Source: Puniceicoccaceae bacterium K14
GTDB lineage: Bacteria; Verrucomicrobiota; Verrucomicrobiia; Opitutales; Opitutaceae
Direction of reading: 5' to 3'
Length of the DNA: 64,000 nucleotides
NCBI GenBank assembly: GCA_022538095.1
Contig: JAKYXN010000002.1
Span: forward strand, 96,661-160,660
Below are positions 46,840 through 56,073 of the stretch, piece by piece. Below the pieces are notes generated by a model. That model ran no database searches and had not been told where the DNA came from. It worked only from the letters and a program-made list of their open reading frames with translations. Position 1 is the first letter of the stretch. Each line of letters begins with the position of its first letter. A program made the translations under genes and the position numbers.

Positions 46840-48348
46840 ATGATCGAAGTTACGCCAAAAGACGAACATAATAAGGACTTGATTGAGCGAGTGCATCCAA
46901 TCGATTGGGTATCTGAGCCTGATCCGAGTGGATATGATTTTGTGGCGATTGGCGGTGGAACGGCCGCACAGATTTCGACGGCGGGGGCCGCTTTATCTGG
47001 ATTGAAAGTCGCTTTGATTGAGCGTCAGTATATTGGTGGCGATTGCTTGATGGTCGGTTGCGTGCCGTCGAAATCCTTGATTCACGCAGCCAAAATGGCT
47101 CACAGAATGCGAACAGCTTCGGAATTGGGAATAGAGGCGAAAGAGGTTCAAGTAAATTTCTCAAAAGTTATGGAAACCCTGCGCGAGAGTCGTTCTGAAA
47201 TTTCGCTCGATGACTCTGCGGTAAATGTTTCAGCACGTGGAATCGATGTCCTTTATGGGCACGCTCGTTTTACTGGAACCAATACGATTGACCTGAATGG
47301 GAAGGAGATTCGCTTTAAGCGGGCGATCGTTTGCACGGGTACGCGTCCTATTCTTCCGAATATTCCAGGATTGGTAGAATCGGATCCATTGACGAATGAA
47401 TCTGTATTCAATTTAACTGAATTGCCAAAGCGTCTTGCTGTGATCGGGGCAGGTGCGATTGGTTGCGAGCTGGGACAAGCTCTTAACCGGTTGGGTGCCC
47501 GGGTGACGATGCTTGTTCGCGACAAACGATTACTTGCAAAAGAAGACCCTAGAGCAAGTGATTATATTTTGAATGCGTTTCAGAAGGAAGGTGTAGAGGT
47601 CTTGTTTGAAGCGACTCTTGTGTCGGTTGAGAAAGCAAAGGATGGACTGTTGCTGAAGGTCCAAAAGGGCGATTTCTCTCAGGAGCTTGTTGTTGATCGA
47701 ATCCTCGTCGCGACGGGTCGAAGCCCGAATGTGGAAAACTTAGGATTGGAAGAGGCTGGCGTTAAGTTCGATCATAAGGGTATTCAAATAGATGACTATC
47801 AACGCACCACGAACAAGCGAGTATACGCGGCTGGTGATGTCGCCAATGAATTGAAGTTTACTCACTCGGCGTATGCTTATGGGGAATACGCAGCTATGAA
47901 TGCATTATTGCCGTTTCGATTATTTAAATCGTCTAAGCGGGTTATTCCATGGTGTACGTATGTTGACCCCGAAGTTGCTCATGTGGGTTGGTCGTATAAA
48001 AAATTAATGGAGAACGAGTCAGCTTGGGAGTGTTATGAAAAGTCTTTTTCTGACAATGACCGTGCTCAGGTAGAGCGTTCGACTGACGGGTTCGCAAAAC
48101 TTTACGGGCTTAAAAGCAACGGCAAACTGATCGCCGCGACCGTGGTTGGAGAGAGTGCAGGAGATTTGATCGGAGAGATGTCATTAGCGATCACAACAGG
48201 GAGAAAATTGAGCGATATTGGGAGTACGATACACTCTTATCCCACACGTTCTGATATTTATAGACTAGCAATAGAAAACTACAAATCAAAGCAAGTGACT
48301 CCCATTTTGAAGTCATTCTTTAAGTTTTGGTTTAAATTGATTCATTAA
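46840..48348 (+). CDS. Pyridine nucleotide-disulfide oxidoreductase (mercuric reductase/LPD-like)
   Basis: 502 residues. The FAD fold FVAIGGGTAAQISTAGAAL is followed by the redox-active disulfide GGDCLMVGCVPSKSLIHAA, NAD-binding AVIGAGAIGCELGQAL, and VYAAGDVANELKFTH. The C-terminal dimer domain contains IHSYPTRSD, with the active-site His region changed from HAHPT to HSYPT. There is no heavy-metal domain at the N-terminus and no C-terminal CC pair, so it is not a classical MerA. It presumably supplies electrons to, or reduces a product of, the two upstream enzymes. Confidence 0.88.
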   Translation: MIEVTPKDEHNKDLIERVHPIDWVSEPDPSGYDFVAIGGGTAAQISTAGAALSGLKVALIERQYIGGDCLMVGCVPSKSLIHAAKMAHRMRTASELGIEAKEVQVNFSKVMETLRESRSEISLDDSAVNVSARGIDVLYGHARFTGTNTIDLNGKEIRFKRAIVCTGTRPILPNIPGLVESDPLTNESVFNLTELPKRLAVIGAGAIGCELGQALNRLGARVTMLVRDKRLLAKEDPRASDYILNAFQKEGVEVLFEATLVSVEKAKDGLLLKVQKGDFSQELVVDRILVATGRSPNVENLGLEEAGVKFDHKGIQIDDYQRTTNKRVYAAGDVANELKFTHSAYAYGEYAAMNALLPFRLFKSSKRVIPWCTYVDPEVAHVGWSYKKLMENESAWECYEKSFSDNDRAQVERSTDGFAKLYGLKSNGKLIAATVVGESAGDLIGEMSLAITTGRKLSDIGSTIHSYPTRSDIYRLAIENYKSKQVTPILKSFFKFWFKLIH

Positions 48349-49250
48349 GGCCTGTTTCCGAACGCTTTTCTGTAAGCTAGGGGAGACAAGCCATTTCGCT
48401 TTTTGAATTGGCGGGTGAAATAGTTGCTGTCGTTAAATCCAACTTCCAATGCCACTTGGGATATTGGGAGTTTTGTCATTTGTATGAGCTGCGTCGCTTT
48501 TTGCAGCCGTATCTGAATTAAATACTCTAATGGAGGAAATCCAGTTGCTTTGGTAAATGTCCTCATAAAATGGCTACGCGATAAGCTAGATAGTTTTACG
48601 AATTCATCCAATTGCCAATCGCTGGCATAGTCTTGCTCCATTTTACTTATCACTGTACCGACCCGAAGGAGGGCCTCTGAGTTTGTTGATTTAGAGTCCT
48701 GATACGATCGAGACAGAAATACGATAAGGTCCACTAATTTACCAAGCAGTGCAGCTTCGTACCCATCAGGTTGTTCGATAACCTCGCGTTCCATCTCCAA
48801 GGCGATACGTTCTGCTTGAGAAAATGCGATTCGTTCGAGGCTTAAGTGGCTCGAAAATCGATGTTGCTTGCGGAAGACGGGTTCAAGGAGAAACAATGCG
48901 CAGTACCCAGGTATTTTAAGAAGCCGGTTTTCTGGTAAGCCGATCTGACTGGGCTCGTACATTACGTTGATCATTTCTAAGCGATCACGTTGCCTGTAAT
49001 AGTGGTTTTGTTGTCCTTGAAGAACAAAAACGTCGCCTGCAACGATTGGGAATTCTTCGTCTTCCAAGCAATGAATAGCGGTTCCGCTAGTGACCAAGGT
49101 GAGCTCGTTAAAGTCATGCGCATGCTTCACTTCTGTTAGGTCATGTTCATGGGACGATTGGCCCATCGTTTCGGTCCTTACAATTCTTACCGTTATTGGG
49201 TAAGCGGGGTCTTCAAAATAGTCTTCGCCTCTGGCAAGCAGCTCGTTCAT
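48345..49250 (-). CDS. AraC-family transcriptional regulator
   Basis: 301 residues. The N-terminal cupin (HAHDFNELTLVTSGTAIHCL, then IVAGDVFVLQG) binds the effector. Two C-terminal HTH motifs follow (LDEFVKLSSLSRSHFMRTF and ISQVALEVGFNDSNYFTRQF). It is divergent from xylose isomerase across 200 bases, so pentose-responsive control of xylA is a reasonable inference. Its 3' end overlaps the upstream oxidoreductase by four bases. Confidence 0.92.
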   Translation of the reverse strand: MNELLARGEDYFEDPAYPITVRIVRTETMGQSSHEHDLTEVKHAHDFNELTLVTSGTAIHCLEDEEFPIVAGDVFVLQGQQNHYYRQRDRLEMINVMYEPSQIGLPENRLLKIPGYCALFLLEPVFRKQHRFSSHLSLERIAFSQAERIALEMEREVIEQPDGYEAALLGKLVDLIVFLSRSYQDSKSTNSEALLRVGTVISKMEQDYASDWQLDEFVKLSSLSRSHFMRTFTKATGFPPLEYLIQIRLQKATQLIQMTKLPISQVALEVGFNDSNYFTRQFKKRNGLSPLAYRKAFGNRP

Positions 49251-49450
49251 CGTTCATTCAGAAAAATAAATATAGCGAAATCTTGATGAGATTATTGTGC
49301 TATAAAATGAGAAAATGATTAAGGCAAAGCTTGTAAGATTCTGCCATAATAAAATTCCTCAATTAGCCCCGAGTATTATTTCGAACAATTTTGCTATTCG
49401 ATTATTTCGTGGCGGGCGATTTTGGGATTAAAATAATTTAATTAAGCATA

Positions 49451-50782
49451 ATGAGCATAATCACAGGAGATAAGGAATATTTTCCAGGTATAGGAGCTAT
49501 CCAGTTCGAAGGTCGCGAGAGCGACAACCCTATGGCTTTCAAGTGGTACAATCCAGAGCAAGTCGTTGCGGGAAAACCGATGAAAGAGCTAATGCGATTT
49601 GCGATCGCATACTGGCACACATTTTGTGGTGTTGGTGGGGATCCGTTTGGCCCGGGAACGAAGGAGTTTCCATGGGCAGCGGCAGACGATGCTGTAGGGC
49701 GTGCTAAGCTAAAAATGGATGCAGCGTTCGAGTTTTTCACAAAAATTGACGCTCCCTATTATTGTTTTCATGACTTCGACCTCATCGAAGAGGGCGGTTC
49801 GTTTGCAGAATCGGAAAGCCGACTTCAACAAATCGTTGCTTACGCAAAAGAAAAGCAAAAGGCATCTGGAGTAAAGTTATTGTGGGGTACTGCTAACCTC
49901 TTCAGCAATCCGCGTTATATGAATGGTGCGGCGACGAATCCAGATTTCAATACATTGGCGTATGCTGGAGCCCAATTGAAGAATGCGATCGATGCGACGA
50001 TTGAGCTCGGCGGTGAGAACTATGTTTTCTGGGGAGGTCGCGAAGGTTATATGTCTTTGCTGAATACGGACATGAAGCGCGAAAAAGCTCACTTTGCTCG
50101 TATGCTGACGATGGCCCGTGACTATGCTCGTTCAAAAGGGTTTAAGGGGAATTTCTTGATTGAACCAAAACCAGCTGAACCGTCTAAGCATCAGTATGAT
50201 TTTGATTCGGAGACTGTGATTGGTTTCTTGCGAGAGCATGATCTTTTAAATGACTTTAAACTGAACCTCGAAGTGAATCACGCAACTCTTGCAGGACATA
50301 CATTTGACCATGAGCTCCAGGTGGCAGCCGATGCGGGGATGCTTGGTAGTATCGATGCAAATCGTGGAGATTATCAAAACGGTTGGGATACTGACCAGTT
50401 CCCGATGAATGTACCTGAGCTTGTTGAGGCAATGCTCGTTATATTGAAAGCCGGAGGCCTTGCCGGTGGGGGTGTGAATTTCGATGCGAAGACACGACGC
50501 AACTCAACTGATTTGGAAGATATCTTTATTGCTCATATTGCCGGTATGGATGCCTTTGCTCGTGCGACTGTTATAGCTGACAAGATTTTGAATGAGTCTA
50601 AGTTGCCGAGCCTGAAGAAGGAGCGCTACGCGTCCTTTGATTCTGGCGACGGAGCAAAATTTGAAGCGGGTGAGCTTTCACTCGAAGGTCTTTATGCTCT
50701 TGGAAAAGGGAGTGGTGAACCGAAAGCTATTAGCGGCAAGCAAGAGCGTTATGAGCAAATATTGAACGACTATTTGTTCTAG
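49451..50782 (+). CDS. xylA: Xylose isomerase
   Basis: 443 residues, class II length. FHDFDL holds the catalytic His and Asp, and [29 protein letters not shown] and [19 protein letters not shown] supply metal-binding Glu, Asp and His residues. It converts D-xylose to xylulose (also glucose to fructose). No xylulokinase is next to it. Transcribed away from the AraC regulator, with a terminator downstream. Confidence 0.97.
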   Translation: MSIITGDKEYFPGIGAIQFEGRESDNPMAFKWYNPEQVVAGKPMKELMRFAIAYWHTFCGVGGDPFGPGTKEFPWAAADDAVGRAKLKMDAAFEFFTKIDAPYYCFHDFDLIEEGGSFAESESRLQQIVAYAKEKQKASGVKLLWGTANLFSNPRYMNGAATNPDFNTLAYAGAQLKNAIDATIELGGENYVFWGGREGYMSLLNTDMKREKAHFARMLTMARDYARSKGFKGNFLIEPKPAEPSKHQYDFDSETVIGFLREHDLLNDFKLNLEVNHATLAGHTFDHELQVAADAGMLGSIDANRGDYQNGWDTDQFPMNVPELVEAMLVILKAGGLAGGGVNFDAKTRRNSTDLEDIFIAHIAGMDAFARATVIADKILNESKLPSLKKERYASFDSGDGAKFEAGELSLEGLYALGKGSGEPKAISGKQERYEQILNDYLF

Positions 50783-50831
50783 GAAAAAAATTTGGCGTAT
50801 AGTCAATTAGCGTATTGGTTTGATAATAAGA

Positions 50832-50868
50832 GAGGCGGCTGGGTGACCAGTCGCCTCAGTCGTTTTTA
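50832..50868 (+). terminator. Intrinsic terminator after xylA
   Basis: A stem GAGGCGGCTGG (50832-50842) / CCAGTCGCCTC (50847-50857) with one mismatch and GTGA loop, followed by AGTCGTTTTT. It overlaps the 3' end of the convergent DUF2721 gene. Confidence 0.75.
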
Positions 50869-51305
50869 TGACTCTCCACGTCTTCCTCTAAAGAATCAAA
50901 GCTCCGAGACGTTTCGATAATCGAGATGAATATAGAGGCCGTGGTGAGTAAGAGACCAAGCATAAAAACAGCTACGGTAAGATTTGATATGTTACTTTGA
51001 GTGACGAGTGAAAGAGTGAGCATCATCACAGTCACGAGATAACATCCCATAGCTGTATATAACCCAGTGATACTGTTTCGCAGTAAAAGGCTGCGGTTTT
51101 TAAGCCATTTGATTTGGATATCGAGTGAGTGAGAATAATCGATGTTTTCTCTGGTGCCCTGGTAACTGAGTGTCCGGATAGCGTGTACGACTTTGCTGAA
51201 CCGATTCTGTAAGCCCCAAACGAGGGTTGCACAGGAGGTCATCATTAAAAAGGGTCCTAAGATCGCTTGGTAGCCAGCGAAGGTATTTTCTGCTAGATCA
51301 TTCAT
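50856..51305 (-). CDS. DUF2721-type membrane protein 2
   Basis: 149 residues. An N-terminal membrane segment (ILGPFLMMTSCATLVWGLQN) followed by an amphipathic stretch, then two more segments (TAMGCYLVTVMMLTLSLVT and LTVAVFMLGLLLTTASIFIS). Layout matches DUF2721, whose function is unknown. It overlaps its paralogue by eight bases. Confidence 0.8.
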   Translation of the reverse strand: MNDLAENTFAGYQAILGPFLMMTSCATLVWGLQNRFSKVVHAIRTLSYQGTRENIDYSHSLDIQIKWLKNRSLLLRNSITGLYTAMGCYLVTVMMLTLSLVTQSNISNLTVAVFMLGLLLTTASIFISIIETSRSFDSLEEDVESHKND

Positions 51306-51750
51306 CTGATGTTTCTAGTTGAACGATTTTGTAGGAAAGAAAGGCTTCTCGGGTAGCGTTCCATATGCCGCTAAAGAGGAATGCAAGAGCGAGTCCAAAT
51401 AATGTGAATACGGATATGCTAGAATTAAATACGTTTAAGATGTTAAGTCCGAGGGATATGGATGAGGTTGCTAGGAGAAAGACTGTGCAGTAGAAGCAAA
51501 TGATAGCATTTCTGACGAGCCTGGCACGCTGCATTAGGGAATTGATTTGCTTGGTTTTTCGCTCGATCAGAATTTCGTCGCGTTTGTTGGTTTCGCGAGC
51601 TTGTCGTCTGAGATTGTTTAGTTCTCGAATGACAGATGCGAGCGTGCTGTATTTTGTTTGAAGGCCTGCTAGGAGTAGGCCAACTCCTGTGAATAGAACG
51701 GCCGGCGCGAGTGAGGCGTTAATAAATTTGATGGCGGTTTCGAGAGTCAT
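51298..51750 (-). CDS. DUF2721-type membrane protein 1
   Basis: 150 residues from the ATG at 51750, preferred over a TTG at 51786. Same three-segment layout as its neighbour: LAPAVLFTGVGLLLAGLQTK, FYCTVFLLATSSISLGLNIL, FTLFGLALAFLFSGIWNATR. An adjacent paralogous pair with overlapping ends implies coupled expression and possibly a heteromeric complex. Confidence 0.8.
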   Translation of the reverse strand: MTLETAIKFINASLAPAVLFTGVGLLLAGLQTKYSTLASVIRELNNLRRQARETNKRDEILIERKTKQINSLMQRARLVRNAIICFYCTVFLLATSSISLGLNILNVFNSSISVFTLFGLALAFLFSGIWNATREAFLSYKIVQLETSDE

Positions 51751-51813
51751 AGCGTTGTTGGAAGGTCTTAAAAAATCACGCAGCAATTTTAGTTGAAGGA
51801 CTAAGCGCGATTC

Positions 51814-52343
51814 GAAAGTCTGTCAATTATCGCTGATATTGCAGTGGTGTTTCAAAACTACGCTCTTTATCCGCACATGACGGTTTTTCAACGCATGGCG
51901 TTGCGTTGAGACTAGCTAAGGTTTCGAAGAAAGAGAATTGCAACACGTGCTACTTCTGCTGCGGAGATACTGGGTTTAGAAGGATTTGTTGCAAGAAAAC
52001 CTCAGGCTCTTTTAGGGGGGGGGACGTCAGAGAGCTGCGGTAGGCAGAGCGATTGTGAGAAGCCCGGAGATATCCTGTCTTTAGGGTACAATTCTTCCGC
52101 AATGCTTCAGAAGGCGTTGTTAAAGGACGTATCGAATTAGTTGAGATGCTTGGAGCAGAACCCCTGTTTCACATAGATGGAGCGGGGACAACGGTTATTG
52201 TTCTGTCTCAGAGAAGATCGACCTTTTGTGTATCCGTTGAAGTCGGTTTAGGCATCGCGAACAGCAGAATGCATTCTTTTGATCCTGTAAATGGTGCTTC
52301 TCTGAGGTCTGGGATTCGCGAGGAATTGGAATTCTGCGTTTAA
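51814..52343 (+). pseudogene. Decayed sugar ABC-transporter ATPase (UgpC/MalK-like)
   Basis: Three-frame reading reveals pieces of one protein in order. ADIAVVFQNYALYPHMTV (Q-loop region) begins near 51829. AAEILGLEGFVARKPQALL follows, then the signature LSGG broken by a run of nine G at 52015-52023. After a frame change comes RAAVGRAIVRSPE, and finally the C-terminal regulatory region EGVVKGRIELVEMLGAEPL through HSFDPVNGASL to the stop at 52341-52343. Walker A, Walker B and the middle are missing, and frameshifts and stops intervene. It is a dead remnant of a glycerol-phosphate/maltose-type importer ATPase. Confidence 0.85.
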
Positions 52344-52547
52344 GGCGTGAATCGAATTTCTAAAGGTTTTAACTACTGGTTACCAATACTTAAGGGTGTT
52401 TTGGATGCATTTACTTACAGCAAGACAGTTATGGATTATTTGTAGTCGTTATAAGTGAAAACAATTAAATTCTAGTTGATGAAATAGTATTTCGGGTGTA
52501 CAGATTGAGGCGTGTTAAACACCAGTGGCATTTGTTGCTGTTTCGTT

Positions 52548-53720
52548 ATGAATGAAAAAATTGGCAAACTGAGAGCAATTCCTAAGGTGAGCGTGGAAAA
52601 ATCTTATGATTGCAGAATTCTTTTGATAGAGAAATCTAATGCAGTGACGCTTGTCATACGATCTTTGCTACACGGTGCGGAACAGTTAGATTGCGACATC
52701 GAGCATAGGTTTACATTAGAGGAATGTTACGGCGAGTTGGGAAGAGGTGGTTACGAGCTTTTGATTTTGGATGCGTCTTTGCTTGTGGAGGAGGCTGATA
52801 ATTCAATTAAAGAGCTCTTCGAGTTGTCCTCATCCTCCATCATCGTTTTGGCGGAACCAATATTAGAGAATTTGGCACAACGATGTCTTCGGTTAGGAGC
52901 GGATGAGTACGTACTGAAGAGGGACTTGAATAATGATTACCTCACGCGAGTAGTTACGTATATACTCGAGCGAGACAATTTGAAGCGTGAATTAGTAGCT
53001 GCAGAAAAGAAAGCAGAAGCGGCGCAGCAGGCGAAGAATGAGTTTTTATCGATAATTAGCCATGAGATAAAAACGCCTATGAATGGGGTTATCGGCGGTC
53101 TCGATTTGTTATGCGAATTCGAACTTCCGGAAGACATTCGAGGTATTGTGGAGTTGGCCCAAAGGAGTGCTCACAGCCATAATCGATTGCTTTCTGATTT
53201 GTTAGATCTCGTGTCGTTACAGGGAGGAATTCCGACATTCCAGAGAGGTCATTTTGGCGTTGGTGGGTTATTGGAGTCAGCAATCGCGGGCGTCTCTTTT
53301 TTGGCGGAATCTAAGGATTTGGTGATAAATAAGGTGGTTGAGGAGAGCGTACCAGAAATCTTGATAGGGGACGAACGTCGCATTCGAATGGTATTACTCA
53401 ATTTGCTTGGTAATGCAGTTAAGTTTACCGAAAGCGGTGAGGTTAAAGTTACGGTTTCTATGAAAACCGCACAGGAGTTACGATTTTCAGTTTCGGACAC
53501 TGGCATCGGGATCCCGGAGGACAAATTTAATAGGATATTCGAAGTGTTTGGTCAGGCAGATACATCGCTAAATCGAGAGTATGATGGGGTAGGTTTAGGT
53601 CTCGCGATAAGTAAGCGTATGGTAGAGGCAATGGGAGGCTCCATTGATATGAGGAGCGAGCTAGATGTTGGTTCCGAATTCATATTCTCGGTGAAGCTTG
53701 ATTCTCGTGTGACTTTGTAA
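52548..53720 (+). CDS. Soluble receiver-histidine kinase
   Basis: 390 residues from the ATG at 52548; a GTG at 52512 is the alternative. A receiver domain comes first (ILLIEKS, Asp75 in LLILDASLL, Lys in YVLKRD), then a coiled-coil linker, HisKA with SHEIKTPMNG (His172) and HATPase (LLGNAVKFTESGE, SDTGIGIP, DGVGLGLAISKRM). There is no membrane segment. The usual second acidic residue of the receiver pocket is Lys (IEK), so phosphorylation of the receiver may be altered. Confidence 0.9.
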   Translation: MNEKIGKLRAIPKVSVEKSYDCRILLIEKSNAVTLVIRSLLHGAEQLDCDIEHRFTLEECYGELGRGGYELLILDASLLVEEADNSIKELFELSSSSIIVLAEPILENLAQRCLRLGADEYVLKRDLNNDYLTRVVTYILERDNLKRELVAAEKKAEAAQQAKNEFLSIISHEIKTPMNGVIGGLDLLCEFELPEDIRGIVELAQRSAHSHNRLLSDLLDLVSLQGGIPTFQRGHFGVGGLLESAIAGVSFLAESKDLVINKVVEESVPEILIGDERRIRMVLLNLLGNAVKFTESGEVKVTVSMKTAQELRFSVSDTGIGIPEDKFNRIFEVFGQADTSLNREYDGVGLGLAISKRMVEAMGGSIDMRSELDVGSEFIFSVKLDSRVTL

Positions 53721-53785
53721 GTATCCAAAAATCGTTTCATGTAAATTGCTTGGCATAAGCGAGAAGCGTGCTAATCATAGGAATA

Positions 53786-54853
53786 ATGAAAGACGGTATC
53801 GACGCTTCTGCTCTACTGGACAATTTGTGGCCTATGGCGACGGTAGTTGCTGTTGCCGGATTGGCTGTTTTCTTAAATAATCGTTACTTTGAGCGGCGCT
53901 CAAAAAAATTGGGGAAGAAGCAAAATTTCTTGAAGCAAATGACTTTGCTGGGGATCTCGGTTGCATCGGTGATCGCACTGTTGATTGCTTTACCAATAAG
54001 TTCGACGGTGAAGGACCAATTGCTTGGATTGTTTGGTTTGGTGGTTACTGGAATGATTGCTTTGTCTTCGACTTCGTTTGTTTCCAATGCGATGTCGGGC
54101 CTGATGATTCGCACTATAGGATCTTTTCGCTCTGGAGATTTTATCCGAGTGGGAGAACATTTCGGGAGAGTGTCTGAACGTGGCTTATTTCATACGGAAA
54201 TTCAGACTAAGAGTCGCGAGCTTACGACCTTGCCGAACTTGTATTTGATATCGAATTCAGTGACGGTTGTTCGAAGTTCCGGCGTTGTTGTATCCACAAA
54301 TGTATCATTGGGCTACGATACAGATAATACTGTGATTGAGCCGTTGCTAAAGGAAGCTGCCGATAAAGCAGGGTTGAAGGATGTGTTCGTACAAGTCACG
54401 GAATTGGGTGATTTTTCAGTCGTTTATCGTGTAGCGGGATTGCTCGAGGATGTGAAGCAATTGATTTCGACTCGATCCAAACTGAATGTACAAATTTTGG
54501 ACATACTGCATCAGGCGAATATCGAAATCATGTCGCCTAATGTCATGATGCAGCGACCAATTCCTGATTCCAAAGTTTTGATACCAACGTCGCGCTGCAA
54601 ACCAGAAAGCGATGTTTGCGAGACGGATATCCCTGAATCGAAGATATTCGATAAAGCAGAGGAAGCGGAACACCGAGAACAATTGGAGTTCCGCTACGAG
54701 GAACTTTGCGCTCAAGTAGAATTATTGGAGACGCGCATCAAAAAAGTGCCTGAGGAACGACAGGTTCGTTTACAGCGTCGAATAGATTCGTTGAATGAAA
54801 AGATAGCGACGATGGCGAAGGAGTTAGGTTATTCGAGCAGTTCAAAATCGTGA
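53786..54853 (+). CDS. MscS-like mechanosensitive channel, short form
   Basis: 355 residues from the ATG at 53786, six codons after a GTG. Three hydrophobic segments precede the pore-lining region (LSSTSFVSNAMSGLMIRTIG) and the beta domain (FRSGDFIRVGEHFGRVSERG). The C-terminal 80 residues form a coiled coil (EEAEHREQLEFRYEELCAQV) unusual for MscS proteins. Distinct from the larger channel at 25.6 kb. Confidence 0.85.
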   Translation: MKDGIDASALLDNLWPMATVVAVAGLAVFLNNRYFERRSKKLGKKQNFLKQMTLLGISVASVIALLIALPISSTVKDQLLGLFGLVVTGMIALSSTSFVSNAMSGLMIRTIGSFRSGDFIRVGEHFGRVSERGLFHTEIQTKSRELTTLPNLYLISNSVTVVRSSGVVVSTNVSLGYDTDNTVIEPLLKEAADKAGLKDVFVQVTELGDFSVVYRVAGLLEDVKQLISTRSKLNVQILDILHQANIEIMSPNVMMQRPIPDSKVLIPTSRCKPESDVCETDIPESKIFDKAEEAEHREQLEFRYEELCAQVELLETRIKKVPEERQVRLQRRIDSLNEKIATMAKELGYSSSSKS

Positions 54854-54877
54854 GAACGCATAAGCTTTGCTCAAGAA

Positions 54878-55723
54878 ATGAAATTGTCTCGTAGAACTTT
54901 TCTCACTTCCTTGAGTGTCGTTCCAGCCGCGGCCCTTGCGAGCGTTTGCCACGTGAGGTTTCGAGAACCGACCTGGTATGAAATCACGGAGAAAAACCTG
55001 AAAATAAGAAATTTAGACAAACCGCTCAGGATACTTCACCTTTCCGATTTACACGCGTCTCCGTCAGTGAGCTTAAGCGATATAGAAAATGCGATAGATA
55101 AATCGCTTGAATTGAATGCGGATATCGCATTTCTCACTGGCGACTATATTACCAACGATCTTCGAGAGCCCGTTGAGTACGGACGTATTCTTAAGAAATT
55201 GTCCGATCAGATGCCTACATTTGCTTGTATTGGAAATCATGATGGAGGGAAATGGGCAGAATCACATCACGGATACAAAGATTTCTCGGAAGTAGCCGGA
55301 TTGCTAAGCGCGAGTGGAATTAATTTACTGTTTAACCAGAAAATAGATACAACTGTACGGGGTTCAGAAATTACTATTGTAGGTCTTGGCGACATTTGGT
55401 CCCATGACTGCAAACCGAAATTAGTGTTAGAAGAGGAGCGAGAAGAGAATAACCCAATTTTCGTTTTAAGCCACAACCCTGACAGCAAATCCGAGCTTAA
55501 AAAATATGATTGGGACCTAATGTGTTGTGGCCACACACACGGAGGACAATTGGTTATTCCGATACTGGGATTGCGTCCATTTTTACCTGTAAGAGACAAG
55601 TCCTTTCCTGAAGGAATTTTGTCGCTGGAGAATAAATATATTCATATCACCAGAGGTATTGGCAATTTACATGGATTGAGGTTTAATTGCCGCCCAGAGA
55701 TTAGTATTTTGAATGTATCGTAG
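54878..55723 (+). CDS. Tat-exported metallophosphoesterase (YkuE-like)
   Basis: 281 residues with a twin-arginine signal (MKLSRRTFLTSLSVVPAAAL). Calcineurin-like metal motifs are HLSDLHASP, FLTGDYI, GNHDGG, LSHNPDS and CCGHTHGGQ. Such proteins hydrolyse phosphoesters, often lipid or nucleotide linked, outside the membrane. The exact substrate is unknown. It begins 24 bases after the MscS gene. Confidence 0.9.
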   Translation: MKLSRRTFLTSLSVVPAAALASVCHVRFREPTWYEITEKNLKIRNLDKPLRILHLSDLHASPSVSLSDIENAIDKSLELNADIAFLTGDYITNDLREPVEYGRILKKLSDQMPTFACIGNHDGGKWAESHHGYKDFSEVAGLLSASGINLLFNQKIDTTVRGSEITIVGLGDIWSHDCKPKLVLEEEREENNPIFVLSHNPDSKSELKKYDWDLMCCGHTHGGQLVIPILGLRPFLPVRDKSFPEGILSLENKYIHITRGIGNLHGLRFNCRPEISILNVS

Positions 55724-55883
55724 AAGAGCGCCAATTTTTGAAAATGGGAAACTCGACGTTTTTCGTTAACGCTGTTCGCTACCTATCAACGTAACTAAAT
55801 TCCAAGCGGGAGTCGTAAGGGATTCCCCGTTGTCCGAGAATTTTGTTGCGTATGAACTTTTTCCAGTTTTTTTGGAGGGAGTT

Positions 55884-55982
55884 ATGAAATCAAACCAAGA
55901 TCAGTTTTCTGTTTTAAACATCAGTGCTTCAAATACTGGTGGATCTTGGTGGCGTTTATCGGCTTGGCGATGGCGTAGCTAA
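55884..55982 (+). CDS. Tryptophan-rich leader peptide
   Basis: 32 residues starting MKSNQDQFSVLNISAS and ending GGSWWRLSAWRWRS, with four Trp in nine residues (22, 23, 28, 30). A strong ribosome site GGAGGGA is five bases upstream, unusual for this genome. A terminator hairpin follows after 30 bases. Size, Trp cluster and terminator together match the classical trp attenuation leader, but the next gene is a methyltransferase. Confidence 0.8.
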   Translation: MKSNQDQFSVLNISASNTGGSWWRLSAWRWRS

Positions 55983-56011
55983 TTTATTCTACGCTGATTT
56001 ATTTCGTCGAG

Positions 56012-56043
56012 CCTGACTCTCATTTGAGATGTCAGGTTTTTTT
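56012..56043 (+). terminator. Attenuator terminator downstream of Trp leader
   Basis: A stem CCTGACTCTC (56012-56021) / GAGATGTCAGG (56026-56036), ATTT loop and one bulge, is followed by seven T. An upstream pairing GCGTAG/CTACGC (about 55973-55994) could form an alternative leader hairpin. The terminator lies between the leader peptide and the methyltransferase start at 56074. Confidence 0.82.
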
Positions 56044-56073
56044 GTGCTCAAAACCTTTAAACTCAGATTTACC

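Noticed and set aside
52015..52023. G9 tract as a phase-variation switch
   Set aside because: The surrounding ABC ATPase lacks Walker A and B, so slipping could not restore a working gene.
56029..56073. Earlier start for the methyltransferase
   Set aside because: The ATG lies inside the attenuator stem; the next ATG at 56074 fits the family N-terminus better.
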